A stretch of DNA of 64,000 bases from Calothrix sp. FI2-JRJ7 (GCA_019359675.1 JAHHGX010000088.1:1-64000), one strand, 5' to 3'; counted from the stretch's first letter, positions 34,987-44,449 are shown. Translations and numbers: made by a program. Notes: generated by a model not told the origin, from the sequence alone.

Positions 34987-36486
34987 TTAGCGAATATACT
35001 TTAAACTCTCAGCTTTTTGCACTAAAAAATCAGTCAAAACACTCATTATAGTACGCTGACGCAGTTTGATATTCGCATTGATTGACATTCCCGATTGCAA
35101 TGGCAGTTGACGATTATTAATTAGCAATGTCTGTCTATCCAAGCGGACTTTCGCCGGAAAACGGTAGTAAGAAAAAACTTCGTCTGGAGGTAGTGCATCA
35201 GAACCAATCGAAATGAGTTTGCCTTTAATATCGCCGTACTGTTGAAAGGGAAACGAATCAATTCGTACATCAACTTTTTGCCCTTCTTTAACAAAGCCAA
35301 TATCGCGGTTGGTAATATAGACTTTGGCTACAAGGTTATCATTGGGAACAATTTTCAGAATTGGTTCGCTGGAGTTAACCACAAAGCCTGATGTTTTCGC
35401 TTTCAACTCAAAAATGGTTCCATCCATAGGAGAGGAAATTTTTTGATATCCTAGGGTTGTTTTGGCCTTACTTAACTGACTATCGATTTGACTTATCTGG
35501 CTATTTACTTCATAGATACGCTTTTGGTTATCTACTATAACTTTGGTTAACCTGCTGTCGATTTCGGCTATGCTTTTGTCATTAGCTGTAATCCGAGACA
35601 ATAAATCTTCTTGAGAAAGTGCAGCAGTATTGCTGAGTTTTTCTTTTGCTTGGACAATTACTAATTTTAATCGCTGTGCTTCCTTAGTGAGTTTGTTAAC
35701 TTCGCCCTGTTTGCTTTCAACATCTTGCTGCTGTTTTAGAACTTGTAGCCTAGAAACAGCACCCTGTTGAGCTACCGACTCAAAACGACTGAGAATATCT
35801 TTACCAACAGCCAGCGTTTTTTTGGCACTAGCTAACTGTTCCTCGGTTTGACGCAATTGCTCTTGTATCTGTTCGATTTCGAGTTCAGCGACTTGTAAGC
35901 GCGACTGTAATTCCAACTGACGACTTTGTAAGCGCAACTTCTGCTCTGGGGTGAGGGTCGCTCCTGTTGTAGAACCTCTAAGTTGTGCCCGATAAAGTTG
36001 GTTTTCCGAGACAATTGCAGCTCGACTTGTGGTCAGAAATGCTAGTTCTGCCGGAATTTTCAGTTGATTTGTCTGTTGAGCTACTAAACCTGGTGAGGCG
36101 CCTTTAAACAGGCTACGGTAAAACGCATTTTCCTCTTCCAAAGACCGTTTTTCCTGCAAGCGAGCAACACGGCTTTGTTTGAGCGAGTCTAGTTCCGCTA
36201 TAGAAGTGGTTTGTTCAAGGGTGATCAGCATTGCACCTTTTTTAACTTGCTCACCGTCTTTGACATGAATGAGCTTCACAACACCACCGACAGGTGCCTG
36301 AATATCAGTGACTGTTGCTAATGGCTCAAGTTTGCCATTGACAGGAATTGACTCATCAATTTTGGACACTGAAGCCCAAATTATAGTGAAGGCAGTCACA
36401 CCAACAATTCCCCAAGCTATAGCCCGCGACCAAGTTGGAGATTGTTGTAAAAGAACGGGTTGGTCAAAGTTGTATTGAATAGCCAT
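34987..36486 (-). CDS. HlyD-family membrane fusion protein of a type I secretion system
   Basis: The 499-residue protein has a single N-terminal membrane anchor (AIAWGIVGVTAFTIIWASVS). A lipoyl/barrel half (VPVNGKLEPLATVTDIQAPV then GGVVKLIHVKDGEQVKKGAM), a long coiled coil (residues ~90-340, with RLQSRQLELQSRLQVAELEI), and the returning half (SPMDGTIFELKAKTSGFVVN, then DVRIDSFPFQQYGDIKG) follow. It bridges the inner-membrane ABC exporter and an outer-membrane TolC channel. The gene starts 37 bp after the exporter gene. No TolC gene lies in the window. Confidence 0.92.
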   Translation of the reverse strand: MAIQYNFDQPVLLQQSPTWSRAIAWGIVGVTAFTIIWASVSKIDESIPVNGKLEPLATVTDIQAPVGGVVKLIHVKDGEQVKKGAMLITLEQTTSIAELDSLKQSRVARLQEKRSLEEENAFYRSLFKGASPGLVAQQTNQLKIPAELAFLTTSRAAIVSENQLYRAQLRGSTTGATLTPEQKLRLQSRQLELQSRLQVAELEIEQIQEQLRQTEEQLASAKKTLAVGKDILSRFESVAQQGAVSRLQVLKQQQDVESKQGEVNKLTKEAQRLKLVIVQAKEKLSNTAALSQEDLLSRITANDKSIAEIDSRLTKVIVDNQKRIYEVNSQISQIDSQLSKAKTTLGYQKISSPMDGTIFELKAKTSGFVVNSSEPILKIVPNDNLVAKVYITNRDIGFVKEGQKVDVRIDSFPFQQYGDIKGKLISIGSDALPPDEVFSYYRFPAKVRLDRQTLLINNRQLPLQSGMSINANIKLRQRTIMSVLTDFLVQKAESLKYIR

Positions 36487-36523
36487 AGGTCAAAAGTTAG
36501 GAGTTGGGAGTGAGGAATAGGAG

Positions 36524-39502
36524 TTAAATCTGTGTTTCCTGTTGCTGATACAAGCAGTAGTAATAACCCTTTAGTGCCATTAATTCTTCGTGGGTTCCTT
36601 GTTCTACCACTGCACCTTGATCCATCATCAGGATAATGTCCGCATGGCGGATAGTACCTAATCTATGAGTAATAAAGAACACTGTTTTTCTTTGGAATGC
36701 TGTGGCTAGGTTACGGCAAACTTGCGCCTCTGCGTTGTAGTCAAGGGCACTGGTAGCTTCATCCAAGATCAGTAGTTGGGGATTTTGCAGAACAGTGCGC
36801 GCGATGGCAATTCTTTGTTTTTGTCCACCAGACAATCCAGAACCCCGCTCACCTACCTGGGTATTGTACCCATTGGGCAGGCTCATAATAAAATCATGGG
36901 CAAAGGCAACTTTGGCGGCGTTAATAATCTCTTCATCGCTAGCATCAGGACATGCTAAAGCTATGTTTTCCCGCACTGTACCATCGAATAGTAAGGTATC
37001 TTGTAGCACAACTCCAATTTGGCGCCGTAGGGAGTAAAGTTCTACTTTACTGATATCATAACCATCAATTAAAATTTTCCCTGTCTTAGGTTCATAAAGC
37101 CTTGGTAGCAATTTTAACAGAGTACTTTTTCCAGAACCGCTCTGACCAACAATACCGACAAAGGAACCAGGGGGGAAATGCAAGTTAATATTGCATAGCT
37201 GCATTGAACCATTAGCACGGAAACTAAAGGAGACATTTTCATAGCTAACGCTACCAGTAATTGCGGGCATGAGGATGTTTTGCTTGTCACTTATTTCTGT
37301 TTCTTGGGGGGTGTCTAAAATATCGCTAAGGCGTTGTAACGACAGGGCAACTTGTTGAAAGTTCTGCCACAGTTGTACTAGACGCAATAGGGGACTAGTG
37401 ACATAGCCAGCAATAATGCGGAAGGCGATGAGTTGTCCTAACGTGAATTTCCCATTACTCGTTAACACTAAATACGCTCCCACCCACAGGACTAGTAAAC
37501 TAGAAAGTTTATTAAGGAAGTTGCTCACCGAACCTGCGGTCGTTTGGGTAGAGATAGTTTTGAAACCAGCGCTGATATAACGGGCATAGCGTTCTTGCCA
37601 TTGCCAACGAGATCGCAACTCTAAATTTTGCGCCTTGACTGTTTGCATTCCCGCCATTACCTCCACCAAGTACGAGTGAGTTTCGGCGTTACGTTCAGCT
37701 TTTTCTTGCAACTGGCGCCGCATGACGGGCGATACAATAAGGTTGAGCAATGCGAACAATGGCACAGTTGCCAATGCTACTAGTGTTAGCAGCCAGCTAT
37801 AAATTGCCATCACCAAGATGTAGATGACTGAAAATACAGCATCCATCACTACTGTTAGGGCTGTACCTGTGAGGAAAGAGCGGATGTTTTCCAGTTCTCC
37901 AACTCGTGTTGCCAATTCTCCAACAGGACGGCGTTCAAAATAGGATAAGGGCAACCGCAGTAAGTGATTAATAACCTCAGAACCCAAAGATAAGTCGATG
38001 CGGTTGGTAGTATCTACAAACAACTGGGTACGGACAGCAGTCAGTACTGCCTCTACCACAGCTATAACAATTAAAAAGATGCCCAAAACTTCCAAGGTGT
38101 CGGGACTATTGCCAACGAGTACTTTATCAATAATCACCTGTGTTGCCAGGGGATTGACCAAACCAAACACCTGGACAACAATTGAAGCTATCAGCACTTC
38201 AATAAGTACCTTACGGTGACGACGCAGTGCTGGGGCAAACCACGAAAGACCAAACCGTGACTTAGGTGTTTCTTTCGTAGGTTGCAGCAGCAGTACTTCC
38301 CCAACATTCCCCCAGATTTTGGCAAAGTCACGGGGCTTGCGGCGTAGCAGTCCCATTTCGGGAACAGCGATAAGTAACTCAGAAACGCTAGTTTTGTAGA
38401 TGATGGCAAAACTGTCTTGCCAGGAAATCATTACAGGAGGTTGCACTTTAGTAAGTGCGGATACTGGCATCTGAACCATTTTCGTTGTCAAGCCCATCAA
38501 CTCTGCCACCGCAGCGCAAAATTGTAATGATAAACCGCCAGTGCGCTCGTATTGCTTTGCCACAACGCGCCGTAGCGTATCTCGTCGAAAGGGAATGTGG
38601 AAATAATGGCTTAACATTTGGAAGCAAGCTAGTGCCGCATCTTGGGGACCTCTACCTCGAATGTAGGGATATTTCTCGCGTTTGAGTTGCTTTTTGGATT
38701 CTCTGGAAGTACTAATTTCTTGTGCGTAGGGAATTTCTGAGGGCCAAGAATCTGCCGTCACTGGTGTGAGCTTGGAAACTGATGGAGATGGAAGTAAGTA
38801 TTTAGGTATACCTAGTAAGCGCAGGTTTGCATTTGTACTGAAATTATATTCAACAGACTGGTCTTGCAAACGTCCCTCTAGATATTCTAAACTGCTCCCT
38901 ACAGAAAATTCAGTCACATCGCTAGCGCTAACAAGCCATAGCAATTCTGAATCTAAGTGCAGTCGAGATAATTTTCGTGATGATATGGTTCGCACTACAG
39001 CAACTTCCAAAACCGTCTGAGCAAGTTTTGCTACATCGGTATCGCCATTAGCTCGCCGACTCAGTTCTTCCAAGAGCAGTTCATACACTTCTATAAGGGC
39101 AACACGACTACGCAATGCTTCTGCAAAAGCAGGCTCCCGCTTCACTACCGTGAGAAAATCTGCAATGGGCAGATTAGCGCAAATCACTTCTGTAGAAGCA
39201 ATTACCGTTTCACAGGCAATGCCGCGCGCATGGCTCACCCAACCCAACACCTCCCCAGGTTGCAACAACTTTAGTGTGATCGGATTTTGCCGCTCAGGTT
39301 CATAACCTAAAAGGCGAGCTTGTCCCTCCAAAATGATGCCTATTTGCTGCGGCATTACTCCTCGCGTCACTATTACCTGCCCCATGCGATAGCGCAAAAA
39401 TTGCATTTTGGAGAGCAAATTTTCTAAAACATTTTGTGGTAGGTTATTGAAGGGAAATATACTTGCAATAAATTCTTTAATAGAGAGGGTGGTTGTGATC
39501 AT
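36524..39502 (-). CDS. Type I secretion ABC exporter: cNMP-binding-like domain, degenerate C39 domain, membrane and ATPase domains
   Basis: The protein has 992 residues. Residues 1-150 are a cyclic-nucleotide-binding-like domain (ILEGQARLLGYEPERQ, LQPGEVLGWVSHARG). Residues ~275-415 are a C39-like domain lacking the catalytic Cys (QDAALACFQ instead of DCGAACL) and His (WQDSFAIIY), the state found in HlyB-type exporters that keep the signal sequence on. Residues ~425-700 are the membrane domain, and ~735-985 the ATPase with GQSGSGKST, LSGGQKQR and LLILDEATSALD. Its start overlaps the preceding gene by four bases (ATGA). It should export RTX proteins such as the one at 33516. Confidence 0.93.
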   Translation of the reverse strand: MITTTLSIKEFIASIFPFNNLPQNVLENLLSKMQFLRYRMGQVIVTRGVMPQQIGIILEGQARLLGYEPERQNPITLKLLQPGEVLGWVSHARGIACETVIASTEVICANLPIADFLTVVKREPAFAEALRSRVALIEVYELLLEELSRRANGDTDVAKLAQTVLEVAVVRTISSRKLSRLHLDSELLWLVSASDVTEFSVGSSLEYLEGRLQDQSVEYNFSTNANLRLLGIPKYLLPSPSVSKLTPVTADSWPSEIPYAQEISTSRESKKQLKREKYPYIRGRGPQDAALACFQMLSHYFHIPFRRDTLRRVVAKQYERTGGLSLQFCAAVAELMGLTTKMVQMPVSALTKVQPPVMISWQDSFAIIYKTSVSELLIAVPEMGLLRRKPRDFAKIWGNVGEVLLLQPTKETPKSRFGLSWFAPALRRHRKVLIEVLIASIVVQVFGLVNPLATQVIIDKVLVGNSPDTLEVLGIFLIVIAVVEAVLTAVRTQLFVDTTNRIDLSLGSEVINHLLRLPLSYFERRPVGELATRVGELENIRSFLTGTALTVVMDAVFSVIYILVMAIYSWLLTLVALATVPLFALLNLIVSPVMRRQLQEKAERNAETHSYLVEVMAGMQTVKAQNLELRSRWQWQERYARYISAGFKTISTQTTAGSVSNFLNKLSSLLVLWVGAYLVLTSNGKFTLGQLIAFRIIAGYVTSPLLRLVQLWQNFQQVALSLQRLSDILDTPQETEISDKQNILMPAITGSVSYENVSFSFRANGSMQLCNINLHFPPGSFVGIVGQSGSGKSTLLKLLPRLYEPKTGKILIDGYDISKVELYSLRRQIGVVLQDTLLFDGTVRENIALACPDASDEEIINAAKVAFAHDFIMSLPNGYNTQVGERGSGLSGGQKQRIAIARTVLQNPQLLILDEATSALDYNAEAQVCRNLATAFQRKTVFFITHRLGTIRHADIILMMDQGAVVEQGTHEELMALKGYYYCLYQQQETQI

Positions 39503-40002
39503 ACTTGTTGTTGCTCAAGTAACATCGATTCGGGAACGATATCAGTAGGGTCAGTATTAAAGCTCACAGAAGATATTAACCAACCGTCTGTGCCTTGATA
39601 AAGTAAAAATTTCCAGAATAAAGCTCCTGTTTCATGTTCCGAATTAACGTAAACAATTTGTGTTTCTTTCGTTAAAGGTGCAGTACCAATCACAGAATAT
39701 TTTGTGCATTTACCTACCATAGTATTTAATATACTATCAAAGCCGTTAGCCTTTTCATTTATCATGTTGCTAAGAATAGGAATACTGTGACTAGCCCATT
39801 TCGTATACGCATCTTTACTACTACCAAAACAAAGAGCTTCAAATCCTTCAGTAACTATAGATAAGTTATTTGAATTGTTATTAGTTAGAGTAAGTTTGTT
39901 TTCTCTAGCCAACACTGAAGGTTTCTGACCATAACTAGCAGTGCCTAAGCTAGCAACAAAAAATGTAGCTGCTAGACTCATAAAAAGTAATTTTTTTAGC
40001 AT
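39499..40002 (-). CDS. Small exported protein of the secretion operon
   Basis: The 167-residue protein has a clear signal peptide (LFMSLAATFFVASLGTASYG). The mature part has two Cys (EALCFGSS and GKCTKY) that could form a disulfide and an alpha/beta-looking C-terminal half (TQIVYVNSEHETGALFWKFL, then GWLISSVSFNTDP). The second half is reminiscent of small NTF2-like domains, but I cannot name a family. It overlaps the exporter start by four bases and follows the isomerase gene by 55 bp, so it belongs to the exporter operon and may assist export in the periplasm. Confidence 0.8.
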   Translation of the reverse strand: MLKKLLFMSLAATFFVASLGTASYGQKPSVLARENKLTLTNNNSNNLSIVTEGFEALCFGSSKDAYTKWASHSIPILSNMINEKANGFDSILNTMVGKCTKYSVIGTAPLTKETQIVYVNSEHETGALFWKFLLYQGTDGWLISSVSFNTDPTDIVPESMLLEQQQV

Positions 40003-40057
40003 TTTACAACTCCGCCTTTATTAGCATTTATCTTAAAAATAGAATAAATCTCGTTTT

Positions 40058-40837
40058 CTAAGCTGCACCTGCCTCCTGACTCTGTGTTGGTTTGTCCTTT
40101 ATCCCCATCCAAATTTTCTCTTCTGGTGAGAGTTGATTAAGTTGTTGTTGAAACCAAGCTTCAAAATTCTCTTGAAGCAATCTTTGGCGCATAAAGTCAT
40201 CTAACTGTGCTGGGATAAGCTTTTCAACGCGCACAATTACCCACCATTCTCCAAAAGGTACAGGTGGCTGAACTATACCAAGTTGACTTGTGTAGAGCAA
40301 CTGGGCAAAATTAGGAGCGATAGTACCAAATTCCACTGGACCTACAAATCCACCAGTTTGAGCTTCCAAACCAGAGGAATATTCACGCGCTAGTTCAGCT
40401 ATTGACTGTTCTCCTTCTTTAATACGAAAGTATAATTCGTTCGCAGTTCCTCTCTCTTCAGTCCTAATCAAAGAGTAAATGACTTTATCTAGCTGTCTTT
40501 TGCGTTTGAGAAAGTAAGATTTTAGTTGATGTCCCCAAGTGACTTCTTTGAACTTTTCAATTCTTAACTTTCGCGTTGCTATTAGTTCTAGCTGTTCGGT
40601 CGTTAAACCGTAACGCGCTCGCCAATCTTGTCTTTTCTCTTCGCTTGTCAAATTCCAATGTTGGTAAAATTGCGCGAGTGCCAGGTCTGTTTGTTCGGGA
40701 GTGCAAGTCATTGATGCAATTGCTGAGTCAATAATACTCTCGCATAATAATTGAGGAATAATATTATAACTAGCCAGTAAGGGAATAATTTCAGAAGCTG
40801 CGATTAGGCGATTACCAATTTGTAGAACAGCGGTCAT
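40058..40837 (-). CDS. PpiC/parvulin-type peptidyl-prolyl isomerase of the secretion operon
   Basis: The 259-residue protein has no signal peptide. Residues ~1-125 are helical with a SurA-like look, and residues ~130-210 are a parvulin domain: ELYFRIKEGEQSIAELAREY, TGGFVGPVEFGTIAPNFAQL and PPVPFGEWWVIVRVEK. Isomerase genes of this form are commonly next to HlyD and ABC exporter genes in cyanobacteria. It is the first gene of the operon 40837 to 34987. Lacking a signal, it probably acts on substrates in the cytoplasm before export. Confidence 0.85.
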   Translation of the reverse strand: MTAVLQIGNRLIAASEIIPLLASYNIIPQLLCESIIDSAIASMTCTPEQTDLALAQFYQHWNLTSEEKRQDWRARYGLTTEQLELIATRKLRIEKFKEVTWGHQLKSYFLKRKRQLDKVIYSLIRTEERGTANELYFRIKEGEQSIAELAREYSSGLEAQTGGFVGPVEFGTIAPNFAQLLYTSQLGIVQPPVPFGEWWVIVRVEKLIPAQLDDFMRQRLLQENFEAWFQQQLNQLSPEEKIWMGIKDKPTQSQEAGAA

Positions 40838-40968
40838 ATTTGATACATTTTATGTTCAAAGTTTAACTATTTATACAATCGTGTGCAAATACCGAAAAAT
40901 ACATTAATCTTCATTGAAGCGGGCATACGTCCAAGTATGCACGCTGCCGCTTGTATTATTTACAGATT

Positions 40969-41109
40969 ATTGAAAGCATTATCATAATTAGGACTTACGC
41001 ATTTTAACGAAAAATTGTCATTCTGAGCGTAGCGAAGAATCTTTGAGATGCTTCACTACGTTCAGCATGACAAAATTCTTGCGTAAGTCCTGATAATAAT
41101 GCTTTCAAT
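40969..41109. repeat. 141-bp MITE-like inverted repeat
   Basis: The ends ATTGAAAGCATTATCA (40969) and TGATAATAATGCTTTCAAT (to 41109) are inverted. Inside them lies a 12-bp perfect pair, AGGACTTACGCA (40990) and TGCGTAAGTCCT. The core has CATTCTGAGCGTAGCGAAGA. It has the form of a non-autonomous transposable repeat. A hairpin GCATAC/GTATGC at 40924-40941 is nearby. Confidence 0.75.
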
Positions 41110-41157
41110 TACTTATTACCCTGTTTGCTTTTTGCCATTACAGGTCTCAACCAATGC

Positions 41158-41919
41158 TCAACCTGCAACTGCAAGAGCAGCACCAGTAGAGAAGTTCTCG
41201 AAGGTCAAAGTATACGATGTATCACCACTGAACTGATAGACCTGGAGGAAGTAGTCACCAGCATCATCTAAGCTGATACTATCTGACATGGTACCACCGT
41301 TCACAGAGCGCAAAAGTACATCGCCCTCGTCAACGATGCGATTTCCGTTACTGTCGTGCATCAATCTAAGATCAGCATCAGTGCTTAGTCCGTCGAGGCG
41401 AATATTGGTTCCCTCAAAATATCCGAGAGAGAAGGCATAGACATCAGAAGTGTCACTGTTACCTACAAAATCATTGAAGGTGCGATTCTCTGATGGTGAC
41501 AGCTCCCCGACTTGGGTTTCAATTGGTAGAAGATTGCTGGGTGTGTATCCTAGGGTAGCAGACAAGGCTAAATTGTAAGTTACACCGTTTGAACTGCCAT
41601 CAGCATAGAGGTTGACTTGGGCAAAATAGGTGCCTGCAACTTGATCGGCAACATTAATCGAGTCATCTAGGTTACTTCCCATATGGGAACCAGCAATGTA
41701 GGTATCTTCTGAGGCATTGAAGATACCGTTACCATTGTCTCGATAAAGTGTCACATCGACATCATCGTCAGCACTAATATTTGTCAGAGACAGGTTAATG
41801 TCCCTCATATAGTTGATGCTAAACTCAAAAACATCTGTAGTATCGTATTTATCCACAGAGTAGGAATCGCGAGTAACAGGAGTGCTATCTAAAGTACCGA
41901 TATCATTGTAAAAAGCCAT
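41158..41919 (-). CDS. Two-domain PPC-like protein, probable secreted substrate
   Basis: The 253-residue acidic protein carries two bacterial pre-peptidase C-terminal (PPC)-like beta domains: residues ~10-125 (DTTDVFEFSINYMRDINLSL, GTYFAQVNLYAD) and ~140-245 (SDVYAFSLGYFEGTNIRLDG, LDDAGDYFLQVYQFSGDTSY). There is no signal peptide. Composition and motifs (DNGNGIFN, DSNGNRIVDEGD, EF-hand-like Asp loops) suggest Ca binding and type I export. It lies just upstream of the exporter operon on the same strand and has one of the three related leaders (42047-42130). Confidence 0.8.
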   Translation of the reverse strand: MAFYNDIGTLDSTPVTRDSYSVDKYDTTDVFEFSINYMRDINLSLTNISADDDVDVTLYRDNGNGIFNASEDTYIAGSHMGSNLDDSINVADQVAGTYFAQVNLYADGSSNGVTYNLALSATLGYTPSNLLPIETQVGELSPSENRTFNDFVGNSDTSDVYAFSLGYFEGTNIRLDGLSTDADLRLMHDSNGNRIVDEGDVLLRSVNGGTMSDSISLDDAGDYFLQVYQFSGDTSYTLTFENFSTGAALAVAG

Positions 41920-42046
41920 TTTTTACTCCTTTGAGTGTTGATAAGTAGTTAGAAAATTCAGAGCTTGAGTCTGAATCATGACAACCTAAACAGAAGACTT
42001 TTCAACAAAGTGTGTTTTGCAACTCATTTTGTCCTTAGTATCTTGG

Positions 42047-42130
42047 TGTCATACTTATCCATACGTGCCTTGCTGATGTCTATGCAAAATTATTTTTTAT
42101 CATGCAAAAGTTGTAAAATTACTTCATATT
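42047..42130 (-). promoter_or_regulatory. Conserved leader element, copy 1 (before the PPC gene)
   Basis: On the - strand the element reads GAAGTAATTTTACAACTTTT, then ATTTTGCATAGACATCAG and ACGTATGGATAAGTATGACA. It ends 127 bases before the PPC start. Two further copies lie at 44540-44620 and 47915-47998 in the same position relative to other exported-protein genes. No conserved reading frame runs through the three copies, so a promoter or leader function is inferred. Confidence 0.6.
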
Positions 42131-42303
42131 TAGAATGAATACATAGCAATCATATTTGATTAGTAAAAATTACTGTTAAAGAACCTTAGTTTTGTCAAAT
42201 TGACCGGGCTTTTGATTTAATTGCTTACAAATAATTTAGGACCGCTACATAAGGATGAGCTAAAACCATTTATCACATAGAACATAAATTATTTCCAAGA
42301 AAT

Positions 42304-42340
42304 AAGAAGCCCGGTAAGTCAGTGCGAAACCAGGCTTCTT
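42304..42340 (-). terminator. Possible terminator of the membrane-protein gene
   Basis: AAGAAGCC (42304-42311) pairs with GGCTTCTT (42333-42340) around a 21-base loop. On the - strand it is followed by only a loose T-rich stretch. It lies 69 bp after the stop of the gene at 42409. The rest of 41920-42408 is AT-rich leader DNA. Confidence 0.45.
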
Positions 42341-42408
42341 AGGGAATAGATTTTTATAACTCAAATAGGATTGCTATTATCCACACCTTATTTTCTGGCA
42401 TCTAGAGG

Positions 42409-43080
42409 TTAATGAGAGGACAAGCGCTGTAAACGTATGAATAGCAGAGCATGATAAACTTGCCTGAATGGACTAACTAAAAACCCTAAAATATTCCCAA
42501 TCATTTCAGCATTAGCATCTTCTATATTTGAATATAGCTTAAGAATAATTTGGCTGCTCAGGTAGTTAGGAAAATAAGTTAAGAGCAAAATTACAAGGAT
42601 TCCTAGGAATACAGACCACCAATATCCTCTCACTAAATCCGAACTGCGATTAATTCCCTCTTTAGCTGTGCAGTTTTCTATAACTATAGCATAAGGAAAA
42701 AAATTGAATTTTACTAATATGTATACACCGGGAATGACTAGTAATATCAGCGATAAAAGAACAAGCCCCGAACACATTAAGCTACCTAAAATTAATTGTT
42801 CAATTTTTTTGAAGCTATGTTGAAGACCTTGAATAATACTAACTTTTTGCTTAGTTAGATAATGATAAACGTAATAAATTACTGCTCCCACTATCCATAT
42901 AGATAAAATTAAATTTGCTAAATAGATAATTATAATCAGGAATGGAAATTTTAACCATGTTGATAAGTCTAACACTAGAAAATTATCTAGTATAAAACTA
43001 GGCAGAGTAAGAAGTAAAAGTAAACCGTAAATGGGGATAGTGTAAGTAAAAGAATTGAGTAACAGCTTTAAAGGATTCAT
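42409..43080 (-). CDS. Polytopic membrane protein
   Basis: The 223-residue protein has about five or six membrane segments (IPIYGLLLLLTLPSFIL, FLIIIIYLANLILSIWIVGA, GLVLLSLILLVIPGVYILVK, VFLGILVILLLTYF). A charged loop, ENCTAKEGINRSSDLVRGYW, matches the conserved loop of the DUF975/GDPD-membrane-domain-like superfamily (A..AL..S..L..G). No enzymatic site is seen. It follows the pentapeptide gene by 29 bp on the same strand, so the two are probably co-transcribed. Function unknown. Confidence 0.8.
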   Translation of the reverse strand: MNPLKLLLNSFTYTIPIYGLLLLLTLPSFILDNFLVLDLSTWLKFPFLIIIIYLANLILSIWIVGAVIYYVYHYLTKQKVSIIQGLQHSFKKIEQLILGSLMCSGLVLLSLILLVIPGVYILVKFNFFPYAIVIENCTAKEGINRSSDLVRGYWWSVFLGILVILLLTYFPNYLSSQIILKLYSNIEDANAEMIGNILGFLVSPFRQVYHALLFIRLQRLSSH

Positions 43081-43109
43081 AGCTCCTATAATTTATCATG
43101 AAGATGATT

Positions 43110-44435
43110 TTACTTGTTGCAGTTTTGGTTAGAAATTGAACCATCAGGCATAGTTACGCCGCACAAACTGGTTTTCTTCATATTAGTGTTAGTCAGATTA
43201 GCATCTCTTAAGTTCGCACCCTTGAGGTTAGCACTCTTCAAATCAGCACCACTTAAGTTAGCGCTACTTAAATTAGCACCTGCTAGAAAAGCCTTATCTA
43301 GCTGGGCACTCCTCAAATTGGCGCCTTTCAAATTCGCATCTTTCAAGCTGGTATAAAATTCAGTTTTCATCCCTGTCCAGAAATTCTTATCAACAGCTAT
43401 GCTTAAGTCCGCATCTTCTAAATTGGCTCCCTCAAGAACGGCATCTCCCAAGTTAGCTCCCTTCAATTTGGCTGCCTGAAGATTTGCCCCAGAAAGATTT
43501 GCATAGCGTAGGTTAGTCCGGGCTTTGCTGTTTGTCGTTAAGTCAGCTCCCCGCAGAATCGCTCCTTCTAAATTGGCGCCAAAGAGGTTGCAACCTTCTA
43601 AGTTCGCTTTTTCCAAGTTAGCACCTTTAAGATTGGCTCCTCTAAGGTTGGAACCCTTAAGATTTGCTTGCCTCAAGTTAGCTCTCTCCAATTGGGCGCC
43701 ACTAAGATCGCATTCGTTGCACTTATTAGTAGTTATTAACTGCTGAACGTGCAGGGGATTACCTACTCTAATTCCTTTGTTGTTCAACTCGCTCAAAACT
43801 TGAGCCTGACCACGAGTTTGGGTTAAGGACTTTAACTTGTCTATGAGAGTAAGTCCAAATTTGCGACCTGTCGTGATAGTTGTATAGTTAAGGCTTTCTT
43901 GACCAGGTGCAGATTGAATTGTGTAACTAATTTCTATCTCAGATAAATCCTTGTGTTCCATAAAAGGCGCCCCGATAAGCGCACCAATAAGCCCAGTGTT
44001 TGCAAATGCTGCTGTGTTATCTTTGTGAGATTCCAGATAATCTACGGAAACAACTTGATTGTAAGGGATTACCATTTCTCGCGTTGCTCGTTCATTATCC
44101 AAGATATCTAGCTTTTTCCCTTCCTCCAGGTAAACTAAGAGGCGATCTGAGGTAATAACAATCTTGCAACTACTAGTTTGTTTGGTGTTATCAAATACAG
44201 TAGAACACTCACCTTTATCACCAGAACGCTTTTCAAGAGATATAGGAATGGAATAGCCTTTGCAACGGGAATTATGAGGAAATTTAGAACATAAATTGTA
44301 AAGGTCTACTTCCCGATTCTGAGCTTGACTTGGAACAGCAAAGAAAACAGCAGCAGATTGTAGCCCAATAATTCCAAGGATTATTATTAAGATGGAGACT
44401 GGTGAACAAATGTAGTTATTAAGATAAAACTTCAT
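43110..44435 (-). CDS. Pentapeptide-repeat membrane-anchored protein
   Basis: An N-terminal membrane segment (VSILIIILGIIGLQSAAVFF) is followed by a domain of about 170 residues with a two-stranded look (CKIVITSDRLLVYLEEGKKL, YNQVVSVDYLESH). The C-terminal half is pentapeptide repeats A(D/N)Lxx (ANLRQANLKGSNLRGANLKG), which form a right-handed beta helix. The frame is open from 44489, but those first 18 codons fall in a non-coding leader shared with the haemagglutinin gene at 47763. I therefore place the start at the ATG 44435 (MKFYLNNY). Function unknown; probably a periplasmic binding surface. Confidence 0.82.
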   Translation of the reverse strand: MKFYLNNYICSPVSILIIILGIIGLQSAAVFFAVPSQAQNREVDLYNLCSKFPHNSRCKGYSIPISLEKRSGDKGECSTVFDNTKQTSSCKIVITSDRLLVYLEEGKKLDILDNERATREMVIPYNQVVSVDYLESHKDNTAAFANTGLIGALIGAPFMEHKDLSEIEISYTIQSAPGQESLNYTTITTGRKFGLTLIDKLKSLTQTRGQAQVLSELNNKGIRVGNPLHVQQLITTNKCNECDLSGAQLERANLRQANLKGSNLRGANLKGANLEKANLEGCNLFGANLEGAILRGADLTTNSKARTNLRYANLSGANLQAAKLKGANLGDAVLEGANLEDADLSIAVDKNFWTGMKTEFYTSLKDANLKGANLRSAQLDKAFLAGANLSSANLSGADLKSANLKGANLRDANLTNTNMKKTSLCGVTMPDGSISNQNCNK

Positions 44436-44449
44436 ATCTCGGTACGTTC

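Noticed and set aside
36524-39502. ABC exporter as a peptide-cleaving bacteriocin exporter for the NHLP precursor
   Set aside because: Its C39 domain lacks both the catalytic Cys and His, so it cannot cleave at the double-Gly site; the neighbours point to RTX export.
43114-43746. + strand frames rich in Leu/Ala/Lys opposite the pentapeptide gene
   Set aside because: Antisense of the pentapeptide repeats; periodic composition produces open frames.
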